A stretch of DNA of 64,000 nt from Sinonovacula constricta (taxonomy: Eukaryota > Mollusca > Bivalvia > Cardiida > Solecurtidae): assembly GCA_007844125.1 (NCBI GenBank), contig CM017566.1, forward strand, positions 57,602,970-57,666,969. The letters run 5' to 3'. Made by a program: the position numbers and the translations under genes. Of the stretch, positions 1-11,737 are shown one piece after another. Position 1 is the stretch's first letter. Every line of letters starts with the position of its first letter. Under the pieces are notes generated by a model. The model saw nothing but the letters and a program-made list of their open reading frames with translations, ran no database searches and was not told where the DNA came from.

Positions 1-3000
1 TAACATGATTAATCGAATATGTCATTCTCCTGCTTACGAATTCTGTATTTTATTGAAATGGTAATTAAATAGGGGTAAGGGTAAAAACATTAAAACAGTT
101 TTAATGTGGGTTTTTTTTTCTATTTGCTTTTCTAATCTAAGCAAGACTGCACAAAAGCAACTCAACTACCTGCTTAAGTTAAGTTATATTGACATCACCT
201 CTATTAACGTTGTTTCATTCCTTTGGTGTATGTTTTTATCTCTTACTGTTATTTACATTAGGCCAGGAGAACAATCTATGGTTCTCTCGTTATTTAGTAT
301 TTGCATTTAAAAACAATTAAAACTACTCCACGTCATTGTTATTAATTGTGGGTTCGTTTTTTGTTGTGGAGCAATTTATTCAGTAGTTCTACCTAGATAT
401 TTGTTAAGGCTCTTCCTTCATCAATAGCTAGACGTTGTCAGTACGGTTATAATTGTGCAAGTGCAGTAGATGAACAATACTTAACAAAAATACATATGTT
501 TTCTTTCTTTTGGTTTGAAAAGGCTAAAAGCAACCATTGAAGTAACCGAAGTCTTCGGGTTGAACTTTTAGTGGTGGTTTAACACTGTTTACTAAATATA
601 GTATCAACCTTTTTTGTCTTATTTCTTTTCAATGTAGAAGCAAGTATAGTTTGATATATATCCTTTTCCTTTTATCTGGAAACTAAAGTGTTTCATGCAG
701 CAATATGCAGTGAAGTACTTAAAGTATTTTTAAAGCAAATAGTTCCCCCATTAATAATTGTACCAATATCATGAAAATGGGGCTGAAAAAAGGACGATTG
801 TTTAACATTATTTCCACATACCGTATGTTACTTCTCCTATTATGACATGGCCTTCGTTGGAACCACTTGGCTGTTCCAATACAACTTTTGACATACCACC
901 TTAATGGCTCTAGTCGATTTTTTTAATCATCGAAGGACTGGCCCTAAACCTCATTCAACTGCTTTTTGAAACTCCTATGTCACACTTTTTACTGTTTGAA
1001 CATACTATGTCTATAGTACAACCCATCATAGCCGGCTAATTGTGCAGTTTTAATCTGGAATCTCACTTTCAAATAACTACCCAAGTTAGCGTATAGTTGG
1101 CGGGCATATTTGTTACACGTAATTTAACAGTATTTTATCGTTGGTAAGTCACTTTAAAAACTTAGTTCCGTAGTCAGGTGCAGTGGTATAATTAACCACG
1201 TTCACTGGCAATTTTACTTGTATAGGGTGACTGTGACAGGTCAGACCTTTGAATGTTTAAAGAGCATCAGCAGGTTTTTACAGTTTAAATTACATATTTT
1301 AACACATATGTTGTTTGTTATAATCACTGCATTCCTAAATATTGATGCGAATTACTGTTAGATAATGACACCAGTGGATTTCTTATCCATCTTTTATTAA
1401 AGTGTTTCCAAAGATAATATTTTGTGAGTATTTATATTGATGAAAGAACAATAATATAAAATCAAGAAGGTAACTAAAGAAGACGCCAATATAATGACTG
1501 TATTGCGTGTCCTGAAATTCAAAATATTCCAATCCTCGATTTCATAGTATTTCTTTAATTTATTTTCAGAGCCTAAGACGCGAGTGACATCGTAGCTTCG
1601 TTTTCGACAAGGTTCTCACTAAGTGCCCCTTTAAGGATACCAGCAACAAAGTTAGAACGATTGACACAACTGAGTTTTACATTTGTTTTCTGTATTTTGA
1701 CAACATCCAACAAGTCTGGTTACACGTAGACGACAGGATGGAAACAACAACGTCTTGGACATGTGTACTTTTCGTGTGAGAGAAAAGGAAAAGAGAATCG
1801 TCACTTAATGAAACGCATACTAGAGTTGTATGTACGTATATATTTTTGGAAGGAAAACAGTTTTCGTAAACAATCTTAACAGTAAAAATTAAACGAATAT
1901 CTGTAACAAGGTGACTCCTATTTTCAATAAAAAAAAATCACATTAAAGTGAAAGTGATGAACTTATGCACAGAAAATGGGTGACTTAAAACAAGCACAAA
2001 AAAATAATGAATGAGAATAAAATGTCAAAGGAACTTACATAGTTTTTGACCAAAAATATTACTATCTGACTACGAGAGAGATTGCGATATAAAAGGTCCC
2101 CCAGTATCAATCTGTCCTAAAGTTGAACTAACATTCATTTAAGAAAATATAATGTTTATCAAATAACAATAAAAATGTTTCCTTTTTCATGAGTATCACA
2201 GACATTTGTTGTCTCGCAAGTCATGATAAAGAAGTAATAGGACACGTCGACTAAACATACAAAGTGAACTTTTCCAATCGGAGACATCGGACAAATCACC
2301 ACTTAATGCCGGACAAATGACTCGTATAATTCATGATATATTGTAACACAATGGAATTGTTTACAGGACAATGTGAACAGAGAAAAAAAAAACATTGTTC
2401 TAACCTGTTAACTTCCTATTGCCTGTAACAACGGTCACCGTTTTGTGATCCTTTTGTTTTTTGGCGCGATTAGAAACAAAAGGCGACCGCGGAGTGAAAG
2501 TTGATCAATCAGTCTAGATCAACAAACCGTGTGCGAAGAGAGATATTTGATACCCGTCAATACCATGGAGCCTTAAGAATTCTACCCAACTCTCGTCCGC
2601 AAGAGATTAAGTAGTAATTAAACTTGTTATGTGCCACAGTTAAGTAAACAGTTTCACTTATTTAGCTGCCTATCGACATAAAAAGGAATTATTTTCGAAG
2701 AGGAGGTTGGTGTGTTTTACAAATGTAAAAAATAAATAAAAATAAAGTGACACTTACCGGTCGCCTGTTTACGGGGGGCGGTCGCTGTGGACAGGTTTGA
2801 AGGCGACAATTGGACATGCACATGATTGAGTGTATTGATAACATAGGCAGTGTTTGGAAGTGTCATTGTTCTATTTGGAAAAGCATTATAGATTAACGTT
2901 TGAGTTCATTTACATAGTAATTTCTAAGACTGTATCGAAAGGTGAATTGTAATCACAGTGTGATGTGTTTTAAATGAAAATAGTAGTTTTAGGAACAACG

Positions 3001-3300
3001 TTTTAACTTGATACTCTGTTGAGAAATAGACGTTAAGTAACATCATTATTTAATCAATAGGCCTATGCTTATTTAAATTCATTTGATTGTATGTTAAGTT
3101 CTATTTACATTGACATAATTTCTTCAGTGCAAGGAAACAATATTTGATAACGGCACCAACGATATAACCATAAGATCAACTGCAAGCCAACAAGCTAGTG
3201 CAATAATTGGAGTTAAAAACAAAACAAAACAAAACCAACAAAAACAACAACAACAAAATTATTTTAAAATTCGAATATAGCGCTAAGTATCGAGGCGTAA
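1..3300. other. Intergenic, no gene seen
   Basis: AT-rich sequence with no convincing ORF, splice-flanked exon or RNA gene. The only open frames are below 70 codons with no protein-like character. A somewhat more GC- and CpG-rich patch lies around 2460-2840. A short A/C-rich low-complexity run (AAAAC and CAA units) occupies roughly 3216-3256. Confidence 0.6.
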
Positions 3301-3568
3301 ATGAAACTGGCGTGCTTGTCGGGGGTATTCAAACACAGCAGGTGAACAAAACGTTTGGGAAGTGAAACTTTTGACTTGCAATCAGGACGTGGAACATTGA
3401 CAAAAGTTGTTTCGAGGTGACCTTGTCCTCGATGTCTTGAAGTGTAAGTCTGGAGCCTTATCAGACTTTCTGACAAATCGAGTGAAGTAAGGGACGTTCA
3501 AAGCGACAGGTAACGGCAGCCAGTGCCAAGTTGTGAAAAAACTGTATTGATAAAAGTCGAGTACCGCT

Positions 3569-3574
3569 TATAAG
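3569..3574 (+). promoter_or_regulatory. TATA-like box upstream of the 411-aa ORF
   Basis: TATAAG lies about 70 nt upstream of the ATG at 3640 and just before in-frame stops. A start site about 30 nt downstream would give a 5' leader of about 40 nt. TATA-like strings are common in AT-rich DNA, so this is only a candidate. Confidence 0.2.
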
Positions 3575-3625
3575 TAGATTGAAATAACGTGTTGTGAAAC
3601 ATTTATTTGAAAGATTGTGGCACGG

Positions 3626-3631
3626 ATGTAA
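3626..3631 (+). promoter_or_regulatory. Minimal AUG-UAA upstream ORF
   Basis: ATG at 3626-3628 is followed directly by TAA at 3629-3631, eight bases before the ATG at 3640. If it is in the mRNA leader, ribosomes would start and stop here before reaching the main ORF. The same bases overlap GTAAGT at 3628-3633, a perfect splice-donor core, so an alternative reading is a 5' splice site. Confidence 0.3.
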
Positions 3632-3639
3632 GTAAGCAA

Positions 3640-4875
3640 ATGAGTGCAAGTGTTGAAACCATAAACCAGATAGGAACTAATAACGAAATGCCTATGGCGC
3701 ATGTCAAAGTTTTTGCGCATGCGCCGTTCTCCGATGCGGTTCTCGGAAATAATAAAGATGCCGTGTTGCCGTATTCCGCACGGGTTGCGTCTCCAATCCG
3801 TGTTCGTTACACGCCTAATCCGAATGCTATGAAGCAAGAATCCAGGGTGGGACAGATTACCAGAAGTGCCACTTTCAGCTTCCGGCCGCTTAAACCGGGG
3901 GACAAACCCATGACTCCTACCAGAGTGCGACCACCTGACGCCACCCTTCCAACGTTGCTCTACGCCTCCCCTTGGCTTTCCGTCACGAAAGCCGACTTCA
4001 AAGACCCAAAGTCGCAACTGGACGACGACGCTGTAAGGTGTTTGCTAGGACAATCGTTTTTCCGCCGCCGGCCGCCGGATAGTATAGAAATAGGATCCAG
4101 TTTGAAAACTGAAACCCCGCAAAGTTCATCAAGAATGGATGCAACGTCACCAACAAAGACTATTTCTTGTGTAAAAAGTGAACCAGTCTCCCGCGCAATT
4201 TCTCAAATGTCTACAACAAAGTCAGTTGCATCTGACAAACGCGTAACAATTAAAAGTCCCTCGAATGAGACGAACAACTTCGAAAACAATGGCACCATTG
4301 TCATTGAAACTTTACCCTCACCTTCACCCCCTCCAAAATCACCACCAAGATCTTCGTCGAAAACAGCACGGTTTCCTAGAGACACGTCGGTGAACTACTA
4401 CAGCGGTTACCTACCACCGGAACTAGAGTTCCAACTTGCAGAGCAGCTGAAGATAAAGCGCAGCAAATCTATGCTAAGTAGTCGACCATCTGAGCAACTG
4501 CTGCCGAACGGCAAGACCTACAAACCTCTCATCGGTGACAGGTCGCTCTTCATGCGTGAGCCCTATCCCATCCAGCCGAAAGTTTATCAATCTGAGATTG
4601 AGCAGCAACGATTTGAGGGGCATAATCGTTTACGGAAGTCAAACGGTCAGGCGCAAGCTCATTTCTCGGCCCTGAACAACAAACAGACAATTATGAAACC
4701 CAGCTTAGCCGAACATAAGGGCTTCCGGTTTGGCCCGCCTCAGAAAGCAGAGAGGCGTCATCCTCAAGTGCTGCAACGAAATCCAATTAAGCAGTCTAGT
4801 ATTGATATGTTTCAGTTACAAAGAGAACGGACTTATGTTCTTCAAGATATGGCAAGGGAGATGCTTAAAAAATGA
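3640..4875 (+). CDS. Uncharacterised 411-aa basic, proline/serine-rich protein, single exon
   Basis: The frame is open from in-frame stops at 3571, 3580 and 3595 to a TGA at 4873-4875. The first in-frame ATG is at 3640 (context CAA ATG A, weak); a second, ATGCCTATG, lies about 16 codons downstream in a better context. The open frame extends to a TTG at 3607, which I do not accept as a eukaryotic start. The product has no signal peptide or membrane segment. It is rich in Ser, Pro, Lys and Arg, with a proline tract (PSPSPPPKSPPRSSS) near the middle and a charged, probably helical C terminus ending MAREMLKK. Short ordered-looking blocks include YYSGYLPPELEFQLAEQLK and the RSLFMREPYPIQPKVY region. 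GC and CpG content are clearly higher than in the flanks, which supports real coding. I recognise no domain. It is probably an intracellular, largely disordered protein of unknown function. Confidence 0.7.
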   Translation: MSASVETINQIGTNNEMPMAHVKVFAHAPFSDAVLGNNKDAVLPYSARVASPIRVRYTPNPNAMKQESRVGQITRSATFSFRPLKPGDKPMTPTRVRPPDATLPTLLYASPWLSVTKADFKDPKSQLDDDAVRCLLGQSFFRRRPPDSIEIGSSLKTETPQSSSRMDATSPTKTISCVKSEPVSRAISQMSTTKSVASDKRVTIKSPSNETNNFENNGTIVIETLPSPSPPPKSPPRSSSKTARFPRDTSVNYYSGYLPPELEFQLAEQLKIKRSKSMLSSRPSEQLLPNGKTYKPLIGDRSLFMREPYPIQPKVYQSEIEQQRFEGHNRLRKSNGQAQAHFSALNNKQTIMKPSLAEHKGFRFGPPQKAERRHPQVLQRNPIKQSSIDMFQLQRERTYVLQDMAREMLKK

Positions 4876-5065
4876 AAATTCTATGTTTGGACATCATAAA
4901 ACAATTTTGTATTTGAGTTTTCCAAACATTTTGCGAGAAAAAGAATCGTTCCCAAGAAAACGCAAGTACAGATAGTAGATACATTTGTTGAATAGGTTGT
5001 ATGGTAACGGGGTTAAACTGCCCGGTGAGTGTATGCAGTGGTATTTGAACAAAAGGATTTCTACC

Positions 5066-5071
5066 AATAAA
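5066..5071 (+). promoter_or_regulatory. Candidate polyadenylation signal for the 411-aa ORF
   Basis: The first AATAAA after the stop codon, about 190 nt downstream. A second AATAAA lies at 5672-5677. The motif is expected often by chance at this base composition. Confidence 0.3.
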
Positions 5072-5079
5072 GTGCCATA

Positions 5080-6720
5080 TACATGTTCATGCCTCATGTA
5101 CATGTTAGGAATGACGATACGAAGGCTAGTTATGAGTATGTTTGTGCCATTCAATATTTAGATATTATCTAAGTTCAGAGATGCATTGCGAGATTTTTGG
5201 CGGGAAATATTGCAGAAACTTATCAAAGAGCATTCTAAACTGTGATAAGACCAACTTTATTTCAACCTGAAAAAAGGAAAAACCTTTTTTGGACATATGG
5301 TTAAATTATAATAGGAGAGATTTTCCGAGCAAAAGCTGCACATTTTAATATTTACAGAAACCGCCAGTGACTTTATAGTTGAACAATTAGGCCATCATGA
5401 CTTTTGTTTAACTCAATTAATTATGAATAGGAAGGTTTGTTTCTGTGCTTGTCTCTTTAAGAGTGAATGACGCTGGATCGACATGAGTGAAATGATTATT
5501 TGTTCTAACTATTTACTTGACCGGAAATTTTAGTTCTCACGAAACTTTTTAATTATTTAGGTTATTTCAGTTTGTCAGCATGCTTTTGATAATTTTTTTA
5601 CTGCTTAAAAGTTCTCATTGTAAATGCTTTGTATGTATTCCCCTTGTTTAATTTAGTCTAACTAAAAGCAAAATAAATCGAGTAAATGGATTTACTTCAG
5701 TATTAGTTGTGTAAAAAGAATACTTGCGAAAATGCTAAAACGATACTTTAAATTCAAAAACTATATCAATATGATGCTCTTTTATTTTAAAATTCATTAA
5801 AATGTCAATTATTTGATCGACAAAATATGTTTTACCTTTGTTTAAGTTTCGTTTTCAAATAGAAATCTTTCAGCCTTTTCAACTTTTTGCAACTGCCTTT
5901 TGTTTATTAATTTTTATTAAGAAACAAGACATGTTTTCAAACAGGTATGCGGTGTTTGTGAGGCTTTAACTTTTCGTTTGTTTGTGACGGTAACGAATAT
6001 TGATCAGAAAAGTCAACAAATGTTATGTAGCGTTTATTTAAAAAAAAAAAAAAAAAACACTTGTACGAACCAAGACATCAAAAATATACATTTTCTGACA
6101 TTTTTTGATATTCAACTTTTATAAATCAAAGGAAAGTTAAATGCCTTAATATTAATATTAATTAAATATGCTTTGTTAACTTGTCAATGCAAACAGAAAG
6201 CTGTTCAGCTCACTTCTAATGCTCCTTATTACCAAACGATTTTATAACCCTATCAAACTACAAGGTAGATACAATTATAACTTTTCAACGGGCATGTGTA
6301 GGCAAAATGTGCTGACACTGCTTAAATGCTGCTGTCTATTCTATACTCGTGGAACAGCGTAGCCTGCAGAGAAAGTCGCAGACTTTAGCTCATCGTTTAT
6401 GCATATGTCGGTTACATTGGTGCGTTTCTGGTTTAGACAAGTATACTTGAGTAATGCCATGGGTAACTTCTACAAGTGCAGGTACAAACTCCCCGCAGTG
6501 ATTACTTCCCTTGACAGTACATTATATCACTGCCACCAGCAAGTTTTTCGCCCAAATTCAGGCGGATAGTTTGTGTTTTTTTTTGTGTTTTTTTTTTTTG
6601 TGTTTTTCTGGACTTATCTCCTCAAAATATAGTACTTTTCCTTTTAAAATATTAATTTATCATATTAAAAATAAAAAGTAACTTAAAATATGAAAAAATA
6701 TGAAATTATGAAAGTCAAAT
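5080..6720. other. Intergenic or 3'UTR sequence, no gene seen
   Basis: AT-rich, without usable ORFs. It contains an A-run of about 18 at 6040-6057 and a T-rich stretch with TTTGTG interruptions at about 6569-6609. Confidence 0.5.
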
Positions 6721-6730
6721 TTTAAAGTTT

Positions 6731-6821
6731 ATGGAGGCCGCCATCTTTACTTCACGTGATACTCTATCGTCACGTGATCCTTGCTTGGGGGCAGAGATTT
6801 AAGTAGCAATGCGTGACGTAA
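6731..6821. promoter_or_regulatory. Promoter-like cluster: YY1 site, two E-boxes, CRE
   Basis: In order: GCCGCCATCTT at 6737-6747 (exact YY1 consensus, reverse sense), two TCACGTGA octamers at 6752-6759 and 6770-6777 (palindromic E-boxes of the USF/MITF-TFE type), and TGACGTAA at 6814-6821 (ATF/CREB type). An ATG at 6731 opens a 23-codon frame (6731-6802) spanning the first three sites. No gene is obviously attached. The cluster lies between the 3' ends of the two flanking genes, so it may serve a small or noncoding transcript, or be a distal element. Confidence 0.35.
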
Positions 6822-7160
6822 TCGCTGTGAGGAGATTGGTGCAGGTAGCTTTGATACTCATTCGGGCGTGTTGGCCTTAGCATCCAAAAGTTAGACAGCG
6901 TCTCCGAAAAAGAAACGATAGCAATATAATTTGCTCTTATGTTAGTAAAAAAAATAAATAAAATATTAACACACACGCGCGCAATTTATTTTGGTTTCCA
7001 TGATATTTTTCCTTCTTTGAACTTCTTTATATTTAAGTTTTCATACATAGTTTTTGAACTTTACTATAACGGGGTTTTATTTCAGCAATTAAATTATCGA
7101 AGAACGACAACTATATCATTTTGACCAAAGTATCGTTTAAAGTTACCTCCCTTTAAATAA

Positions 7161-7256
7161 AAAAGAAATAAAAAAAACAAAAAAAAAAAAACAAAAAAAA
7201 AACAAAAAAACAACAACAACAAAACAAAAAACAAAACAAATCAAAAACAAAAACAA
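7161..7256. repeat. A-rich low-complexity tract (AAAAAC/CAA)
   Basis: About 95 bp made almost entirely of A with periodic C. It could be the degraded tail of a retroposed element, but no body is recognisable beside it. Confidence 0.7.
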
Positions 7257-7785
7257 TGGTAAAACTACACCTATATTTGAAAATCCTTATTATATAAACA
7301 ATTATACATGCAAACATTCATGACAATACCCCCAAAACTTGAAAAGATTGTAAATATTCTGATCATTGTAAATAACTTATAAGTAAAACAAATCTGACTT
7401 ATTAGAGAGCACTATCTCCATGTTTGCCTTCAATGAGGTGACACAAATGTTGCTTTAAAACCGGAATACGGTTAATCAGCATATGTCATATGTCAGGCTA
7501 TATACTTGCGAAAAGTCTATAATATGACAAAAGCCAGATTCTACGTATTTAGTTTTTTCTATATATAATATTATGTCGTTTTCTTTCTATAAATGTCGAG
7601 TTTAAAAAAAATACTACTTCCAGATTAGTGTGAATTATAAAACACCCCAGCTCAACTGATAACTTAAGTGATGCCTTGATAAAAGTGAAAATTATCAAGT
7701 GAACATTTTTAACAGTATGACTGGACAAATATCATTGCATCAACACATATACAAACAATTTATAGCAATTTAATTCAATTCAATC

Positions 7786-7791
7786 TTTATT
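7786..7791 (-). promoter_or_regulatory. Polyadenylation signal of the EGF-TIR gene
   Basis: AATAAA on the minus strand (TTTATT on plus) about 100 nt past the TAA at 7893-7895. This is a normal distance for a short 3'UTR. Confidence 0.5.
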
Positions 7792-7892
7792 AGGCATAAA
7801 CATACAGTTCATTGTTAAAACAACATAACCTTGCAAAGTGCTAGCACGCACTATACTGTCAACTACCATGCACTTAGGGCGGTTTCATTACA

Positions 7893-10800
7893 TTAACCGT
7901 TAGTGCCCTTATCTGCAACCTCACAATAATCATTGGGCAACTCTGTGGTCACCACCACGGAGTTATTATTTTCTAACAAGTGTTCACTTTTTCTAAGGTC
8001 TCTTTTAATGGCCAAAGTCATCTCCTCTTCTTCAGAAAGAGGTCGTATCATCTCACAAACTGATTCGTCAATGTCTCTTATTTCTACGTAAACGTTATCT
8101 ACACTCGGTGTTTCACTATTCCGCAAGGGGTCGCTGCTGAGTGTGTCACAATATGACGTCACTGCCGGTTTATTTGATCTCACAAAGCGTCTCGGTGACC
8201 TCGACACTTTGTGCAGACTTTCTGAGTCTGTCATACATTTTTTATCCAATGTTGAATATTTGATAGAAGGAACTGTTGGGAATGATGACTGTATATTTGA
8301 GGAAGACATGATATAGGTGTCTGATTCTTTCGTCTTCGGCATAGACAACTGTAACCTCTTCCAGAATTTGTCCATCTTCTTTGGACAAGCCAGGTCCGGC
8401 CATTCGAGGTAGGTAACAGAACCAATTATTCCTTTCAGATTTTCATCCAGTGACGGTTTCAGGTGAGTTATGTCCTCGAGCATAATTGGAATAATTCGGT
8501 GTTTTCTCTTTAACATTTCGGCCTGTGCCTTTTGGTACTCAAATCTTGTGAACTCACTTTGAACATATCTCGGGGTAAGGATCAGTATGGTTCGTCTTGA
8601 GCCTTCAACGGCGTTAATGATGTTGTTTGCAATAGCTGAATATTTAACAGAAAATAATCAGTGTTTTACGAATGTGACTACGAATATATTTTATATTTTA
8701 AGAATATGACAATAGTTGTAGCTGTTGAAAATAACGCAGTATTTGCTAGATGAAGTTATACAAATAGACACATTTGTACATTTTTAATATTTTATATTAG
8801 AATATTTGCGTACGTATGCTATTCCTACCCACAATGCAATTTGGCATTTAGAGTACTGATCCACGTGAAACAAAACATTCATTTATAAAGAAAAAATGTG
8901 TAGCCTTAAAATTAGTAAATGAAATACAGACCTTCGCCAGGCACAAAGTCCCGGAAGTGTAGACAAAGTTTGAAACCAAGCTCCTTCTCTAGTTTTGGGT
9001 ATAGGACCTTAACCACAAACCGCTCATCTATCTCGTCTGCTTTATACGACACGAATGCGTCATATTCTTTGTTGTCTGCAAAGATAAGATAAAAATGAGG
9101 ACTATTGATAATTAAATTTGTAAATATTTTAATTTGTCCAAAGGTACTGTTTTGGCATGGTGCAACATTTTTAAGCCATTGGTCGCACTAGCTTGTTGTA
9201 AGATAATGCTTATTGTTTGACATTCGATGTATGACAATTATTTTTTAACATTACGAATAATATCAGTTTTCGGTATTTTAAATGTCATTACTTCTTTGTC
9301 TTTGGCACATCAGAAGAATAAAAAAGATTGGTAATTAGACATTAGTTATGCCGATTATGTTTAAAGAGTGGAAATACTTTCACCCGACTCTTACCATCAT
9401 CTTCGTAAGGCTGAAAGTAATGGACAATCTTCATAACGAGGATAACTCTGTGCTTCCACATCATGTAAGGGGCGAGCACTCCAGCCGTTACAAGTAACAC
9501 TAACGTCACTCCACACAATCCCACAATCCACAAATACCAAGTGGCCTCGTGAACCTTTACTCCTGGAAAGTTGTATGTCTGTGTTTTTACAAAGGTTTAT
9601 AATTATAGGCTGACGTATTGACCGTAATATGTAGCAAAATGTTAACAATTGGAATATTAATGTAAATGTCTTATCGAAGTCGGTTTGAGTTGTGTTGTTA
9701 ATTTTTCCAAGTAATGTCGTTTCTCATTACATTAAAACACAAAACAATGACTCAAGAAAAACTACCAAGGGAGCAGTAGAAAAGTTCTTTGGCTTTAAAA
9801 TCTACCATGACTTTGATTGGAAAGAAAGGTTTGAAAACAGTTATAGAAATTTTGATATTTAATGGGTGAGTTCAAAAAACCATTCTAAACAGAAACAATT
9901 TCACTTAATATACATTCACACATTTAAAAAGCAGTGATCACAAATCGTAATTCAAATTTAATTGAACTTTTAAATAAAGTTTTAAATTTATCTGACAATT
10001 TCGATGTTGTCAAATCAAGATAAACAATTGTTTGTTTTTGTGTTGCCGTTTGCTTGTGTCAGAATGATTTTCTACAAGAAAGTGTCTGAAGTTCGTGTTG
10101 TTGTCACACATATTATACGTATCATTATCAACAGAGTTGGCCTATTCAGCTACACATAAAAGGTTTGTGAACAATAAAATGCATGCTCGCGATACAAAGA
10201 ATTTTACAAATACATTACATTCACATATATGAACACGACAAGACATTTAATGACATCAAAACTACTAAAAGAATTTTACTTACGAACTGGCTCAGGAACG
10301 AGTTCTTCACAGACGTCGCCGGTATAACCATAGCGACAGTTACAGACTTCTGTCAGATTTCCGTCAATGTCGATGATGTCACATTTACCGTGGACCCCAC
10401 AGTCCAAGCAGCAAGTTTTTTCACAAAAGGGTCCTGCAATGAACAATTGAGCTTCTTTAGAGAATTTCAAGCTTTTTCCCCAGAAAGTCATCGACATTCT
10501 TTTCTAGGAAACATGAAACATATTTAACTGCATAAGTGTGAACTTCACTTTGCCCAAAGCATTGCAAAATATTAAAAAAAAACTTAATGTAGAAATAAGC
10601 ACCAATGGCAGAAATCATGAAATAGATAAAAATAATTGTTTTTTCGCAAGTATGTTTTGTTGAACTTAAATATGTCTTCAAAAAGGACTTGTTTATGCAA
10701 CAATCATAAAAATAATTTCAAAGTAGTGTGAGTCATTTTGTCTCTCTTAACTTTATAATTAACCTTGCACACAATTCAAGTAGTTGGAAATTATGCTGCT

Positions 10801-11605
10801 CATTTGAGATGCTAATCGATTCATTTGCTATCATAAATAATAAGGTATTATTAAACAAAACGAAACACAGCGGTCATAACGTTGAATTTAATTGGCGTCT
10901 TAGGTTTTAGCTGAATGTTAGACGAGATAAGTTGAAAGAAAATCACTGTATGACAACAATTGAATATAACTTATACATCTGAATATACATGCTCTGACTA
11001 TAGCCAGCAGATAGTAAAACAAACTAGACATTTGCACGCATACAATACAAGTGATTTTTTTCCAGTCGATTCTACGAATTATTTAAAGGTGTGTCTATGT
11101 TCTGCTTTCCAGTATGGCATTCATTGTTGTTACATGTACTATGATATTTAAAGAATTCGTCAGTGTTTTATTTTTAGACTGTTGTTCACTTGTATTGATT
11201 TTACGCTGTTATATAGTTTGTATTTTACTATTTTAATAATGTAATCATTTTCGTTTCCATTGTATTGTACAACGCCATTGTATATATAGATTGTATCTAT
11301 GTAGAAATAGGCGTTTTATCAAATAAATTACATTTACATTTACATACGAGTACAAGTGATTGGCCTTTATCAGTTGCAAGACTGTAGAAAGCCTTATCGT
11401 GTTAACATCGCCATAACATTTCTCCTTACTCCTCCTTATACATGCTGTATTAGCTACCTGTCACCTGTTAAATACATGGCATGAGGATGTTGTTACAATA
11501 ATAGGGTCAATTATAACTTCTAAGTCTTCGACTACTATTATTCTTTCTCTTCCTACTTGTACTGCTGCTACTATTAAAAGTACTACTACAGCTGCTACTA
11601 CTACC

Positions 11606-11638
<33 letters not shown>

Positions 11639-11705
11639 ACTACTACTGCTACTACTACTACCATCACTGCTACTACTACTACTGCTACTACTACTACCAC
11701 CACTG

Positions 11706-11737
<32 letters not shown>

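Noticed and set aside
3568..4017. 149-codon minus-strand ORF
   Set aside because: Antisense to the better supported 411-aa plus-strand ORF.
10183..10527. 114-codon plus-strand ORF
   Set aside because: Antisense to the EGF exon 10284-10433 of the TIR receptor.
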